From positions 2,558,525-2,622,524 of the forward strand of contig NZ_CP076562.1 in assembly GCF_022174665.1 (NCBI RefSeq): DNA of 64,000 bases, given 5' to 3'. The notes below the pieces were generated by a model. That model saw nothing but the letters and a program-made list of their open reading frames with translations, made no database searches and was not told the origin of the DNA. The translations under genes were made by a program, and so were the position numbers. Position 1 is the stretch's first letter; the number at the start of each line of letters is the position of its first letter. Shown piece by piece: positions 45,718-55,199 of the stretch. The stretch is from Eubacterium sp. MSJ-33 (lineage in GTDB: Bacteria > Bacillota > Clostridia > Lachnospirales > Lachnospiraceae).

Positions 45718-46563
45718 ATGAGTGAGACTATGAAGATGATTGCGAACATGAGAAGACAGACTGGTCTGCTTGATGCGGAGCAGGAACAGCAGCTTGGCGC
45801 ACGCATGGCGGCTGGGGGTGCCGATGGAGCGCGGGCACGTGAGGAAATGATCAACGCGAATCTGGGGCTTGTTGCCTTTTGCGTGAACGACTACAAGAAG
45901 TACGGCGTGGAAGAGGAGGATCTTCTCACCATGGGTATCACGGGGTTGATTCGTGCGGTCGATAAGTTCGACTATACGATGGGATACCGGTTCAGCACCT
46001 TTGCTGTGAACTGGATTCGTCAGGCAATCTTCCGCGGGATGAAGGAGAGTGACAAAACCATTCGTCTGCCGGAGTATATGGCGAGCAATATTGCGAAGAT
46101 ACGTCGGGAAGCAGACAGGATCAAACAGCAGACCGGAACCGAGGCGACGCTGGAGGATCTGGTGCGGACAACCGGCATGTCGGAGAAGAAGATCCGGCAG
46201 TGTCAGGAATATGGAGCCAGAAACATGGTGTCACTGGATGATTTTGTCGGAGATGAAGGAGATACCACAAGGAATGAGCTGATCGCAGATGAGACAGCGA
46301 CGAACCCGGAGAAAGCAGTCCTTGACGAAGGAATTGCCGGTGCAGTACGCGCCGTGCTTACGATGCTTCCGGAGAAAGAAGCGGCAGTTCTGACAATGCG
46401 TTATGGTCTGGATGGGAATGAGCCAATGACGCTGGAACAGGTGGCAAAGCATCCACAGTTTGGCCTGACAAGAGAGCGTATCCGTCAGATTGAGAATCGG
46501 GCAATCAATCGTATTCGCCATAGCTACAAGATGAAGGAACAGCTTTGTGAATATGCATCCTAG
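45718..46563 (+). CDS. Sigma-70 family RNA polymerase sigma factor
   Basis: 281 residues from ATG 45718 (AGGAGG at 45704-45709; an in-frame TTG at 45712 is too close). Region 2 (INANLGLVAFCVNDYKKYGVEEEDLL, then FDYTMGYRFSTFAVNWIRQAI) matches primary-like sigma core binding and -10 recognition; region 3 (ATLEDLVRTTGM) and region 4 (MTLEQVAKHPQFGLTRERIRQIENRAINRIR) follow. Region 1.1 is missing, so it is an alternative (group 2/3) factor, not SigA. It lies 96 bases after the AddA-like gene and has its own terminator. Regulon unknown. Confidence 0.9.
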   Translation: MSETMKMIANMRRQTGLLDAEQEQQLGARMAAGGADGARAREEMINANLGLVAFCVNDYKKYGVEEEDLLTMGITGLIRAVDKFDYTMGYRFSTFAVNWIRQAIFRGMKESDKTIRLPEYMASNIAKIRREADRIKQQTGTEATLEDLVRTTGMSEKKIRQCQEYGARNMVSLDDFVGDEGDTTRNELIADETATNPEKAVLDEGIAGAVRAVLTMLPEKEAAVLTMRYGLDGNEPMTLEQVAKHPQFGLTRERIRQIENRAINRIRHSYKMKEQLCEYAS

Positions 46564-46577
46564 TATACATACATATG

Positions 46578-46611
46578 TAATAACAGCATCTGAAAATGGT
46601 GCTGTTATTTT
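46578..46611 (+). terminator. Rho-independent terminator after the sigma factor
   Basis: AATAACAGCA pairs with TGCTGTTATT around a 14-base loop, followed by TTG and a T/A-rich stretch. Confidence 0.8.
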
Positions 46612-46684
46612 GTTTAATAATGGAAAAAAAGAAAGGTTTGTGTTACAATCAGGAACAGATTAGACATAAATGTGGGGTAGCAGT

Positions 46685-48706
46685 ATGAAAAAGAAAATGA
46701 ATGAATTTTCTATCCATGATCTGATGATGAACAATGTGAAGATGCCGATATCATCTTCTGTACTTGACAAGATTATGGAAGAGAAAATGAATGCAAAGGT
46801 GGAACCGGCACCGAAAAAAGAAAATACAACGGAAAAAAACACAGATTCAGAGACAGCGCATGTAGAAGAACAAGAGAAGAAAGCACATCCGGTTACAAAG
46901 CTTGTATTGTATCGACATTATACGACGTATCAGGGAGTTTTCTCGATATGGCCGAAAGAAGGCACGACGATGGAGGATTGTTTTTCCAAGGCAATTCTCT
47001 ATGTGATGAAATGGTTCCGAAGCAGACTTGGAGACGGTGACTTCGAAGCATATGAGGAGTTAAAAGGATTACAGACGGATTACCCGGAACCAAAGGACAG
47101 CCGGAAGTTTGATGTTGCGAAGGTTGGAGAACTTCGGGCACAGGTGCTTTTGGATGTACATACACTTTATCGCGATGATTTGAAGGATTGGACGTTCCGA
47201 TTGCTGGAGCCGGATAATAACAATGATCAAAGCGGGATGCTTGGACGAACCTTTGTTACGAATATATTTGTCAGACAGGAAGAAAAACAGGTTGTGCTTG
47301 GTGTGAAGGTTACATGCCGGGAACCGGCCAGCAACGGGGGTGAAGCTTCCGTTTATCGTCCGGGATTTATCAAGAATATGAATGAAGACGGACATCTGGA
47401 GATGGGAGAATATGGCATTCCGAGAAAGTATTCTTTCACAACAGGTGTATTCCGATTGAATGGAAAATCCAATCAGGATTGTACAGAGATGTTTGAATCG
47501 CTTATTGATAACAAAGAAAGACAGATGCCGATTGTATTCTGTCCGGTAGAGTATTATGAGCAAAATCAGGTACAGATGGAAGGTATCGCGAAAAGTCTTC
47601 TTGGATTTGCACATGTTGTTACCGTGGAAAACGGTGTGAACAAATTGTTTGGCACCAATATGAACAGACAGGAATACATTGACACGATTGCGCAGCATCA
47701 GGTAATCCTGCATAAGGAAAATCATGTGTTTGCAGAGCAAGTCGAACCGCTTTATTTTGATACGGAAGAAGAGACGATACAGGTACAATTGCAGGAGTTT
47801 GTAAAGCAGGAGCCAAAGCGAAAGCAGTTCTCATTTGGAACCTATCAGTTTTATACTGAGGCAAGAAAGGCATACCAGAAAGCAGAACTCGAACGCAGGG
47901 ACAAGGATTCCATCTATGCCGCACGATATGAGGAAGAAAAAGAAAAACGCGAGAGGTTAGAGTCTGATTATCATGAAGTAAAACAGGATATTGCGGGGCT
48001 TGAAAACAAAAATCAGGCATTGCAGCGGGAAGTAAAGAAAAAAGATGAAGCCATCCGTGTTATAAGCAGTGAGAAAGACAAGCAGTGGAAGGATATGGAT
48101 CAGCTTCGGATGGAACTCGAGCAACTGAAGGAGAAGCATGAAGCTGCAGTTACAGAAGTTCCGGACACAACAGCGATTGAAGAAAATTATAAAAAGATTA
48201 TCAAGCCATTGATTGATTGTCCGCAATACAGTTCTTCCATTCGATCAGACGTGATTGCATGGATTAAAAAATATTATGATGATACACTGATCGTACATCC
48301 AAGGGCAGAAAAAGCGTTGGCAGATGATAACCGGAATCTGGACTGGAAGCGTCTTTGCCTGATTATTCATTATATAGCAGGATATACAGTCCATCTAAAT
48401 GAGGGTGGAACAACCCGGGATGAAAATATCGCTAGGGAATATGATCCGATGGAATGCGCCATTTCCGTTGATAATACCTCTTCCGGGGATTCCGGAGCAA
48501 CAGAGATATTTAAAGATAAATATACAATCAATATTTCGGCCTGGGATTCCGGAAAATCAGATGTCATATTAGACAAACATGTAAAATATGGCAAAGGACA
48601 GGACAGCAATATGATACGTGTATATTTCTATTATGATGCAGATATCAAGAAGAGTATCATCGGATATATGCCGGATCATCTGCCTACAAGGAAGGACTCA
48701 CATTAG
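46685..48706 (+). CDS. Coiled-coil protein of unknown function
   Basis: 673 residues from ATG 46685 (GTGGGG upstream); an ATG at 46670 lacks an SD. No signal peptide. Residues ~70-390 form a globular region (TKLVLYRHYTTYQGVFSIW onward) of no family I know. Residues ~395-495 are a strong coiled coil (EEEKEKRERLESDYHEVKQ, KDEAIRVISSEKDKQWK). Residues ~500-673 form a second globular domain with a short WDSGKSDVILD segment. An extended -10 TGTTACAAT at 46642-46649 is a likely promoter. A small protein gene follows after 21 bases. The arrangement of two globular ends bridged by a coiled coil suggests a scaffold or sensor; that is inference. Confidence 0.75.
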   Translation: MKKKMNEFSIHDLMMNNVKMPISSSVLDKIMEEKMNAKVEPAPKKENTTEKNTDSETAHVEEQEKKAHPVTKLVLYRHYTTYQGVFSIWPKEGTTMEDCFSKAILYVMKWFRSRLGDGDFEAYEELKGLQTDYPEPKDSRKFDVAKVGELRAQVLLDVHTLYRDDLKDWTFRLLEPDNNNDQSGMLGRTFVTNIFVRQEEKQVVLGVKVTCREPASNGGEASVYRPGFIKNMNEDGHLEMGEYGIPRKYSFTTGVFRLNGKSNQDCTEMFESLIDNKERQMPIVFCPVEYYEQNQVQMEGIAKSLLGFAHVVTVENGVNKLFGTNMNRQEYIDTIAQHQVILHKENHVFAEQVEPLYFDTEEETIQVQLQEFVKQEPKRKQFSFGTYQFYTEARKAYQKAELERRDKDSIYAARYEEEKEKRERLESDYHEVKQDIAGLENKNQALQREVKKKDEAIRVISSEKDKQWKDMDQLRMELEQLKEKHEAAVTEVPDTTAIEENYKKIIKPLIDCPQYSSSIRSDVIAWIKKYYDDTLIVHPRAEKALADDNRNLDWKRLCLIIHYIAGYTVHLNEGGTTRDENIAREYDPMECAISVDNTSSGDSGATEIFKDKYTINISAWDSGKSDVILDKHVKYGKGQDSNMIRVYFYYDADIKKSIIGYMPDHLPTRKDSH

Positions 48707-48727
48707 GAGAATATGGGAGGTAGCAGA

Positions 48728-49030
48728 ATGATTACAGGAGATGTAATATTTGATCTGCCATTTTATAATGCAAAGGGAATATTAACCGGCGGGGATATCT
48801 ATGGCCCCCGTTACCGGATTGCCAAGATTGCGGTGGAACAGGAGCCGGAGGAAGAAGGTGGCGAGCCATCTTCGCAGGATTTTTTCGAGGTATGTATCTG
48901 GAATGCAAGTACCTGCTATGAGAAGACACCGGAAGAAATGATTACCAGAAAGACATTTTCGTTTGACGCAGAGGGCAGAGAAGCCGTGCTTGCATGGTTG
49001 AATGAGATGATACCGGAGAAAAAGTTATAA
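48728..49030 (+). CDS. Small protein of unknown function
   Basis: 100 residues from ATG 48728, because GGGAGG (48715-48720) is correctly placed for it; an ATG at 48713 is in frame but sits before that SD. Acidic, soluble, with a tryptophan/aromatic-rich body (FFEVCIWNASTCYEKTP, EGREAVLAWLNEMIPEKK). No recognised family. It directly follows the coiled-coil gene and is probably a partner of it. A strong bidirectional terminator follows. Confidence 0.7.
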   Translation: MITGDVIFDLPFYNAKGILTGGDIYGPRYRIAKIAVEQEPEEEGGEPSSQDFFEVCIWNASTCYEKTPEEMITRKTFSFDAEGREAVLAWLNEMIPEKKL

Positions 49031-49047
49031 AGGAAATGACATAAGAA

Positions 49048-49078
49048 AAGCTCAGCCGATGATCGGCTGAGCTTATTT
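49048..49078. terminator. Bidirectional terminator
   Basis: AAGCTCAGCCGA / TCGGCTGAGCTT with a TGA loop and flanking A and T tracts. It serves the converging small-protein gene and the epimerase-like gene. Confidence 0.92.
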
Positions 49079-49089
49079 TAGTTATAATG

Positions 49090-49983
49090 TTATTCGCCAT
49101 GAAATTCAAGTGTGTAGGTGTGCACGGCTTTTGCATTCGCTTCCAGCTTCTGTTCGCCCGCTTTCTTGGACAAATCATCTTCAAATCCAAGATCATCTGT
49201 CCGTCCAATCCAAGGCTCCAGACAGACATACGGACCTTCCGGTTTTGACCAGATTCCGACATATGGGAAGTCTGTGCAGGTGAGCGTAACAAATGGCTTC
49301 TTGTCCGCATCGACGAGTCCGACACTCGAAAGCTGTCCGTCCTCGAAGACCAGAGCATCCTTGTCAAACATTGTATCTGTAACAGGAACATAGGCAGAAC
49401 CATTGTTAAAAGGATAGGTTTTGCTTGTGTCTGCCAATCCGGAACCGTTCGGATCAAGCAGGAGATAGTGCCGCGGATTTGCATCCGGCAGGGCAATGGA
49501 GTATTCGCTCCGCGCATGTCCCGGTGCAATCTGGAATCCCGGATGACCACCGATGGAATATAGCATTTCATCGGAACCAAGATTTTTTACTGTCCATGAG
49601 ACGTGCAGAAGACGTGGATTTTCAGGATCCAGTTTATGTGTGATCAGAAGTTCAAATTTAAATGGATAGATCCGTAACGTTTCATCCGAGTATACAAGCT
49701 TATGTGTGATGGAATCTGCGGTTTCTTCGGTACAGGTAAATTCTGCATCACGCGCAAAACCATGCTGTGTCTTCATGGTATAGGAGTTTCCGTTGTAGTG
49801 GTATGTATTGCTATTTACTTTTCCGACAAATGGGAATAGAACAGGTGCATGTCGGTTCCAGACTGCCGGATCCGCACACCAGATCCGTTCGAAATCCTGT
49901 GCCTTATCATAGACGCTTGTCAGTTCGGCACCATGGTCGGAAACCGTAACCCTCAGATAATTGTTTTCAATCGTATGTAACAT
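49090..49983 (-). CDS. Aldose 1-epimerase-like protein (LacX/GalM family)
   Basis: 297 residues from the ATG at 49983, with AGGAGG 8 bases upstream; an upstream in-frame start was rejected. The galactose-mutarotase fold is indicated by SDHGAELTSVYDK, RHAPVLFPFVGKV, TQHGFARDAEF, GGHPGFQI and the late FPYVGIWSKPEGPYVCLEPW segment. Histidines in KTQHGFAR and IGGHPGF and a late Glu are the usual catalytic set. The LacX-type subfamily converts sugar anomers; given the galactose/lactose locus 10 kb upstream, a related role is plausible, but the gene is not in that operon. Confidence 0.85.
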   Translation of the reverse strand: MLHTIENNYLRVTVSDHGAELTSVYDKAQDFERIWCADPAVWNRHAPVLFPFVGKVNSNTYHYNGNSYTMKTQHGFARDAEFTCTEETADSITHKLVYSDETLRIYPFKFELLITHKLDPENPRLLHVSWTVKNLGSDEMLYSIGGHPGFQIAPGHARSEYSIALPDANPRHYLLLDPNGSGLADTSKTYPFNNGSAYVPVTDTMFDKDALVFEDGQLSSVGLVDADKKPFVTLTCTDFPYVGIWSKPEGPYVCLEPWIGRTDDLGFEDDLSKKAGEQKLEANAKAVHTYTLEFHGE

Positions 49984-50101
49984 GTGGTTATTCCTCCTGC
50001 AAAATGGATTGTAATATAATTGTTTACCAGTCGGTTGTCCCGGCTGAAACATTTATTTCGGATATAATGAAGCACGCTATCGCGTGGTGACAGCTGATAA
50101 A

Positions 50102-51073
50102 TTAAAATAGATTTTCCTTTGTCAGAATCTCGTCGATGATACTCAGGATATTCTGGAATTCATCGCGGAACCTCAATCTGGTTTCGTCCAGACGGGATTT
50201 GCTCCAAAGTGTCTTTGTGAGTTCGAAAGAATTTTTCCCGTTATTCAGTGCCAGCGTGACTTTGCTGTTCTCAAATTCAATCTTTGTGTAGCCGTCGACC
50301 TTCTCGTCTGCAGCAACAATATGTTCCATGAATTGTGGCGTGAGAATATAGAAGGCAAGCTCGTCATTGGAAGTGATTACCTTGAACTGCTGGTTGAATG
50401 GATCGCTCTCCATCTCAACCTTGTTCTGGTTCATGCCGAGAAATTCTGCTGCACCGCTGACGATACCGGAGAGAAACCCATTTTCTTTGCGTGGATTCTT
50501 GCGCTCACAGATACGAACAAAACCATTGATATTGGTATTCGTGTCAAGCGTGATGACATGTCCGAGGAAGTTTGTGCGGTAACGCGTTCTTTTCCGTCCG
50601 TTTTTATCCCGGTAGGTATCCTTGTACTGCAGATGCAGATCGCAGAAAGTAAATGGAACACTACGATAAGTGCCGGACACATAATCGGAGCCGGTGATGC
50701 GGTCATATCCTGGCAGGAGCGGGCAATTTTTAACGAAATCGTTATTGATATGCTCGTTCGGTGAATATTGGTTGATCTGCACGTGTTCGGCGAGAATATC
50801 CCGGATGATGTATTCACCGAGATACTCCTTGAGCTTTTTCAGCAGCTTGTTCACCTGCTTTCCGGTCAGGATAAAGAGCGGAATGCATAAGAACCCAAGC
50901 ACAACCAGGCAGATACCCTTTGCAGTCTGTTGTTCCCAGCACGTAAAGCCCCAGAAAATCAGTGCTGGAATAGCGATAAAAATAAGTGGATGGATAAAAT
51001 TCAGGAAGCGGATGGTTCGCTGCTTCCCGGAAATCTTAGATACGATCTGGTGATCATTTGGATTTAAAGTCAT
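50102..51073 (-). CDS. DUF3137-like membrane-associated protein
   Basis: 323 residues. Two membrane helices near the N-terminus (FIHPLIFIAIPALIFWGF and GICLVVLGFLCIPLFIL), then a cytoplasmic domain with YKDTYRDKNGRKRTRYRTN followed by FLGHVITLDTN, typical of the DUF3137 family as I remember it. No catalytic residues are known to me. A GGGGG-rich SD precedes the ATG at 51073. It is a single-gene unit divergent from the riboswitch-controlled FAD-dependent dehydrogenase. Confidence 0.75.
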   Translation of the reverse strand: MTLNPNDHQIVSKISGKQRTIRFLNFIHPLIFIAIPALIFWGFTCWEQQTAKGICLVVLGFLCIPLFILTGKQVNKLLKKLKEYLGEYIIRDILAEHVQINQYSPNEHINNDFVKNCPLLPGYDRITGSDYVSGTYRSVPFTFCDLHLQYKDTYRDKNGRKRTRYRTNFLGHVITLDTNTNINGFVRICERKNPRKENGFLSGIVSGAAEFLGMNQNKVEMESDPFNQQFKVITSNDELAFYILTPQFMEHIVAADEKVDGYTKIEFENSKVTLALNNGKNSFELTKTLWSKSRLDETRLRFRDEFQNILSIIDEILTKENLF

Positions 51074-51245
51074 GGTGTACCCCCTCTCATCGTGTGTAAT
51101 GTTTATAATAAAATATTATACAGAGAGACATCCTGTAAATCAATACTGGCGGGTTGAGAATATGCGATTTATTTAATAAAAAAGTGTGACAAAATGATTG
51201 CGATTTCGTACTTATTATGATAGGATAAATTAGATTGTGAATTAA

Positions 51246-51313
51246 ACACGAGTATATGTTCATAATATGGTTGAACGTTTCTACCAACTACCGTAAACAG
51301 TTGACTACGAAAG
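51246..51313 (+). promoter_or_regulatory. Purine riboswitch, guanine type
   Basis: The aptamer core is unmistakable: TATA then AATATGG, GTTTCTACC, CCGTAAA and GACTACG occur in canonical order. P2 pairs GTTCA with TGAAC and P3 pairs CAACT with AGTTG. The specificity position in GACTACG is C, which reads guanine/hypoxanthine (adenine switches have T). P1 is unusually weak, essentially GTA with TAC. The downstream terminator shares the GACTACG segment, so ligand-stabilised P1 would compete with the terminator, as in ON-type purine switches. Gene-output sign is inferred. Confidence 0.85.
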
Positions 51314-51334
51314 AAAGTTTCGTGGTCTTTTTTT
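51303..51334 (+). terminator. Riboswitch expression-platform terminator
   Basis: GACTACGAAA pairs with TTTCGTGGTC around GAAAG, followed by seven T. Its 5' arm includes the 3' end of the riboswitch aptamer. The ATG of the regulated gene is 22 bases beyond. Confidence 0.88.
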
Positions 51335-51355
51335 ATGTTTTTAGGGAGGTTTTAT

Positions 51356-52729
51356 ATGACATACAACATAATTATTATTGGTGCCGGTCCGGGCGGTATT
51401 TTCTCCGCATATGAGCTGGTGCAGAAGAATCCGGCCTTGAAGATCGCCGTGTTCGAAGCTGGACACGCCCTCGAGAAGCGGCATTGCCCGATCGACGGAG
51501 AGAAGATAAAAAGCTGTATCGGCTGCAAAAGCTGCTCGATTATGAGTGGGTTCGGCGGTGCCGGAGCATTTTCCGATGGGAAATATAATATAACAAATGA
51601 TTTCGGTGGGACACTGTATGAGTATATCGGCAAGAAACAGTCATTGGAACTGATGGAATATGTCGATGAGATCAACATGCGTTACGGCGGCGATGGAACG
51701 AAGCTTTACTCGACGGCAGGCACCCGGTTCAAGACAGTGTGCATCCAGAACGATCTGCATCTGCTTGACGCATCGGTACGTCATCTGGGAACGGACATCA
51801 ATTATGTCGTGCTTAGCAACCTGTACGCCTATCTGAAGGACAAGGTCCAATTCTTCTTCGATACGCCGGTGCAGTCCGTTGTCACAGAAAAGGCAGGCGG
51901 CTATACCGTTATCTGTAAGGATGAATCGTATACCTGTGAAAACTGTATCATATCTGTTGGTCGAAGCGGCAGCAAATGGATGGAGAAGATTTGCAGCGAG
52001 CTGGAAATTCCGACAAAGTCAAACCGCGTTGATATCGGTGTGCGTGTAGAGCTTCCGGCGGTTGTATTTGCACATTTGACGGATGAGCTTTATGAAAGCA
52101 AGATTGTGTACCGAACAGAAAAATATGGCGACCGCGTGCGGACCTTCTGTATGAATCCAAAGGGGGCGGTTGTCACAGAAAATACAAACGGAATCATTAC
52201 AGTCAATGGTCACAGCTATGAGGATCCTGCGAAGCAGACAGAAAATACAAACTTTGCATTGCTTGTGGCAAAGCATTTCTCCGAACCATTTAAGGATTCA
52301 AATGGTTATGGTGAGAGCATTGCCCGGCTTAGCAATATGCTGGGCGGCGGTGTCATTGTACAGCGTTTTGGAGATCTGATCCGGGGACGCCGTTCGACGC
52401 AGAGCCGGATTGAGGAGGCATTTATCACGCCGACGTTAAATGCAACGCCGGGAGACTTAAGTCTGGTGCTTCCGAAGCGTATTCTGGACGGTGTCATCGA
52501 GATGATCTATGCGCTGGACAAGATTGCACCGGGAACAGCAAACGAAGATACCCTGCTTTATGGAGTGGAAGTCAAATTCTACAACATGGAGGTTGATGTG
52601 AACGAGAAACTGGAGACACGACACAAGGGACTTTACATCATTGGAGATGGTAGCGGAATCACCCATTCTCTGTCCCATGCATCTGCAAGTGGTGTTTATG
52701 TGGCGCGGAATATCGCAGAGAACCTGTAA
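51356..52729 (+). CDS. FAD-dependent dehydrogenase (COG2509-like)
   Basis: 457 residues from ATG 51356 (AGGGAGG upstream). The N-terminal FAD-binding motif is IIIIGAGPGGIFSAYEL; a cysteine-rich segment (KSCIGCKSCSIMSG) follows, then FGGAGAFSDGKYN, which is typical of uncharacterised FAD-dependent dehydrogenases. A C-terminal GLYIIGDGSGITHSLSHASASG segment closes the FAD site. The substrate is not known for the family. Control by a guanine-type riboswitch suggests a purine-linked role, which is not obvious from the protein itself. Confidence 0.85.
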   Translation: MTYNIIIIGAGPGGIFSAYELVQKNPALKIAVFEAGHALEKRHCPIDGEKIKSCIGCKSCSIMSGFGGAGAFSDGKYNITNDFGGTLYEYIGKKQSLELMEYVDEINMRYGGDGTKLYSTAGTRFKTVCIQNDLHLLDASVRHLGTDINYVVLSNLYAYLKDKVQFFFDTPVQSVVTEKAGGYTVICKDESYTCENCIISVGRSGSKWMEKICSELEIPTKSNRVDIGVRVELPAVVFAHLTDELYESKIVYRTEKYGDRVRTFCMNPKGAVVTENTNGIITVNGHSYEDPAKQTENTNFALLVAKHFSEPFKDSNGYGESIARLSNMLGGGVIVQRFGDLIRGRRSTQSRIEEAFITPTLNATPGDLSLVLPKRILDGVIEMIYALDKIAPGTANEDTLLYGVEVKFYNMEVDVNEKLETRHKGLYIIGDGSGITHSLSHASASGVYVARNIAENL

Positions 52730-52747
52730 AGGGAAAAGCTTAGAATA

Positions 52748-52776
52748 TTGACGCAATGGCACAGGAATTGTATAAT
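52748..52776 (+). promoter_or_regulatory. feoB promoter
   Basis: TTGACG (52748-52753), a 17-base spacer and TATAAT (52771-52776). It begins 18 bases after the dehydrogenase stop codon and precedes ATG 52815. I do not see a clear Fur or DtxR-type box over it. Confidence 0.85.
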
Positions 52777-52814
52777 CAACGCGAAAAGACCATGTGGAGT
52801 GGAGATGATGATAG

Positions 52815-55199
52815 ATGACCATGGATGAATTACAACCGGGACAGAGTGCTTATATTACGGCGGTCGGCGGAGAAGGTGCCTTGCGGCATCATCTTCTGGA
52901 TATGGGATTGACGCCGGGAACGGAAGTCACTCTGCAGAAGATTGCACCGATGGGTGACCCGGTACAGATGAAGGTGCGCGGATATGAGCTTACGCTGCGA
53001 TTGAGTGAGGCACAGAAAATAGATGTGGATCATGTGCATGAAAAGGAAGCGGAAGCCCCAAAACAGACTGTGCGTTATGAGTCGATTGAACACCCGGGAG
53101 TTGGAGAGTTAGGACAGGCGGATCCTACCCATATACATGATGAAAAGACGGCAGTTCCGAAGGGCAGTAAGCTGACATTTGCGCTAGCCGGCAATCAGAA
53201 CTGTGGCAAGACGACATTGTTTAACCAGCTGACAGGAGCCAATCAGCATGTCGGGAATTTTCCCGGTGTGACGGTTGACCGGAAGGATGGTACGATTCGG
53301 AATCACCCAGAGGCAACGGTGACAGATCTGCCGGGTATTTATTCGCTTTCCCCGTATTCGAGCGAAGAGATTGTGACGCGGGAATTTTTGATCGAGGGCA
53401 AACCAAGCGGCATTATTAATATTGTGGATGCGTCGAACTTAGAACGTAACCTGTGTCTGACAATGCAGCTTATGGAACTTGGAATCCCGATGGTGCTTGC
53501 ACTGAACATGATGGATGAGGTGCGGGCGAACGGCGGTACGATCCGTGTAAATGAGCTTGAGCAGATACTTGGAATTCCGGTGGTGCCAATCTCAGCTGCG
53601 AAAAATGAAGGTATCGATGAACTGGTAAGCCATGCCATGCATGTGGCAAGATACCATGAACCGCCTGGAAGAATTGATTTCTGCCCGGACAGTAAGGATG
53701 ACAAAGATCCGGTTGGATCGGTGCATCGCTGTATCCATGCAGTTGCGCATATGATTGAAAATGATGCGAAGGAAGCCGATCTCCCTGTGCGTTTTGCCGC
53801 AACAAAGCTGATTGAGAAGGATACACCGATTGAAGAGGCACTGCAGCTTGCAGAAGATAAGAAGGAAGCATTTGAGCAGATTGTGTCAGTCATGGAGAAG
53901 GAAACCGGACTTGACCGGGAAGCTGCAATCGCCGATATGCGGTTTCAGTTTATCGGGAGATTGTGTGAGAAGACGGTTGTGCGTCCGCATGAGAGTAAAG
54001 AACACCGGAGAAGCGTAAAGATAGATAAACTTCTGACAGGAAAATATACAGCGATTCCGTGCTTTATCGGGATTATGGCGATTGTTTTTGCCATGACCTT
54101 CAGTCTGTTTGGTGCGTGGTTGTCCGATGTGATGGCACTTGGCGTTGATGCGGTCATTGGATGGATCGACAAGGGACTTGTCGCTGCGCAGATTAATCCG
54201 GTGGTACGTTCTCTTGTGGTGGATGGTATCTGTCAGGGTGTCGGAAGTGTCATCAGTTTTCTTCCTACGATCGTGATCCTGTTTTTCTTCCTGTCGATTC
54301 TGGAAGATACCGGATATATGGCGCGGGTTGCATTTGTCATGGATAAACCGCTTCGTAAGATTGGATTATCGGGCAGAAGCTTCGTGCCGATGCTGATTGG
54401 ATTTGGATGCTCCGTGCCTGCAATCATGGCGACACGGACACTCTCGAGTGAACGTGACCGGAAGATGACGATCCTGCTGACACCGTTTATGAGCTGTAGT
54501 GCGAAGCTGCCGATCTACACACTTATGATCAGTGCATTTGTGCAGCGGCAGTATCGCGTGTTTGCGATGGTTGGACTCTATCTGATCGGGATTGTGTGTG
54601 CAGTGATCTATGCACTGATTCTGAAGGTAACGAAATTTAAGGGTGAGCCGGTTCCTTTCGTCATGGAATTGCCGAACTACCGGCTGCCGTCTGCAAAAAG
54701 CGTGCTGCATTTAATCTGGGAGAAGGCAAAGGGATTTATCCAGAAAGCATTTACGATTATCTTCCTTGCTTCAATCATCATCTGGTTTTTACAGACCTTC
54801 GATCTGCGGTTCAATGTAGCTGCATCGGCAGACCAGAGTATGCTTGCCTTAATTGGAAGCCTGATTGCTCCAATCTTCAAGCCGCTTGGATTCGGGGACT
54901 GGAGAGTATCCACGGCGCTGATCACGGGATTTACTGCAAAAGAGAGCGTGGTATCGACGCTTACGGTTCTGCTCGGTGGTGATGTGACGAGCGTAGCAAC
55001 GTTATTCACTCCATTTACGGCAATGGTATTCCTGATCTTTACGCTGCTTTATACACCATGTGTGGCTGCGATTGCTACAGTGAAGCGGGAAATGGGCGGC
55101 ACGAAAGCAGCAGTGATCACGGTTATTGTGCAGTGTCTTATCGCATGGGTTGTTGCATTCTTAGTCCATGCAGTTGGACTGGCATTTGGCATTGCGTAA
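52815..55199 (+). CDS. feoB: Ferrous iron transporter FeoB with fused FeoA domain
   Basis: 794 residues. Residues 1-~75 are a FeoA/SH3-like domain (LQPGQSAYITAVGGEGALRH, MGLTPGTEVTLQKIAPMGDP). The G domain follows with GNQNCGKTT (G1), DLPGIYSLSPYSSEE (G3) and NMMDE (G4). The C-terminal membrane part has the gate motifs LIGFGCSVPAIMATR and a late TGFTAKESVVSTL. FeoB imports Fe2+ under anaerobic conditions, gated by GTP hydrolysis. Most bacteria encode FeoA separately; the fusion is a known Clostridia-type arrangement. The start is ATG 52815, with GGAG somewhat distant; ATG 52821 is also possible. Confidence 0.93.
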   Translation: MTMDELQPGQSAYITAVGGEGALRHHLLDMGLTPGTEVTLQKIAPMGDPVQMKVRGYELTLRLSEAQKIDVDHVHEKEAEAPKQTVRYESIEHPGVGELGQADPTHIHDEKTAVPKGSKLTFALAGNQNCGKTTLFNQLTGANQHVGNFPGVTVDRKDGTIRNHPEATVTDLPGIYSLSPYSSEEIVTREFLIEGKPSGIINIVDASNLERNLCLTMQLMELGIPMVLALNMMDEVRANGGTIRVNELEQILGIPVVPISAAKNEGIDELVSHAMHVARYHEPPGRIDFCPDSKDDKDPVGSVHRCIHAVAHMIENDAKEADLPVRFAATKLIEKDTPIEEALQLAEDKKEAFEQIVSVMEKETGLDREAAIADMRFQFIGRLCEKTVVRPHESKEHRRSVKIDKLLTGKYTAIPCFIGIMAIVFAMTFSLFGAWLSDVMALGVDAVIGWIDKGLVAAQINPVVRSLVVDGICQGVGSVISFLPTIVILFFFLSILEDTGYMARVAFVMDKPLRKIGLSGRSFVPMLIGFGCSVPAIMATRTLSSERDRKMTILLTPFMSCSAKLPIYTLMISAFVQRQYRVFAMVGLYLIGIVCAVIYALILKVTKFKGEPVPFVMELPNYRLPSAKSVLHLIWEKAKGFIQKAFTIIFLASIIIWFLQTFDLRFNVAASADQSMLALIGSLIAPIFKPLGFGDWRVSTALITGFTAKESVVSTLTVLLGGDVTSVATLFTPFTAMVFLIFTLLYTPCVAAIATVKREMGGTKAAVITVIVQCLIAWVVAFLVHAVGLAFGIA

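Noticed and set aside
45718..46563. Primary sigma factor SigA
   Set aside because: Region 1.1 and the long non-conserved spacer are missing and the protein is only 281 residues.
51303..51334. Terminator of a preceding gene
   Set aside because: The preceding gene is on the other strand, and the hairpin shares bases with the riboswitch aptamer, so it is the expression platform.
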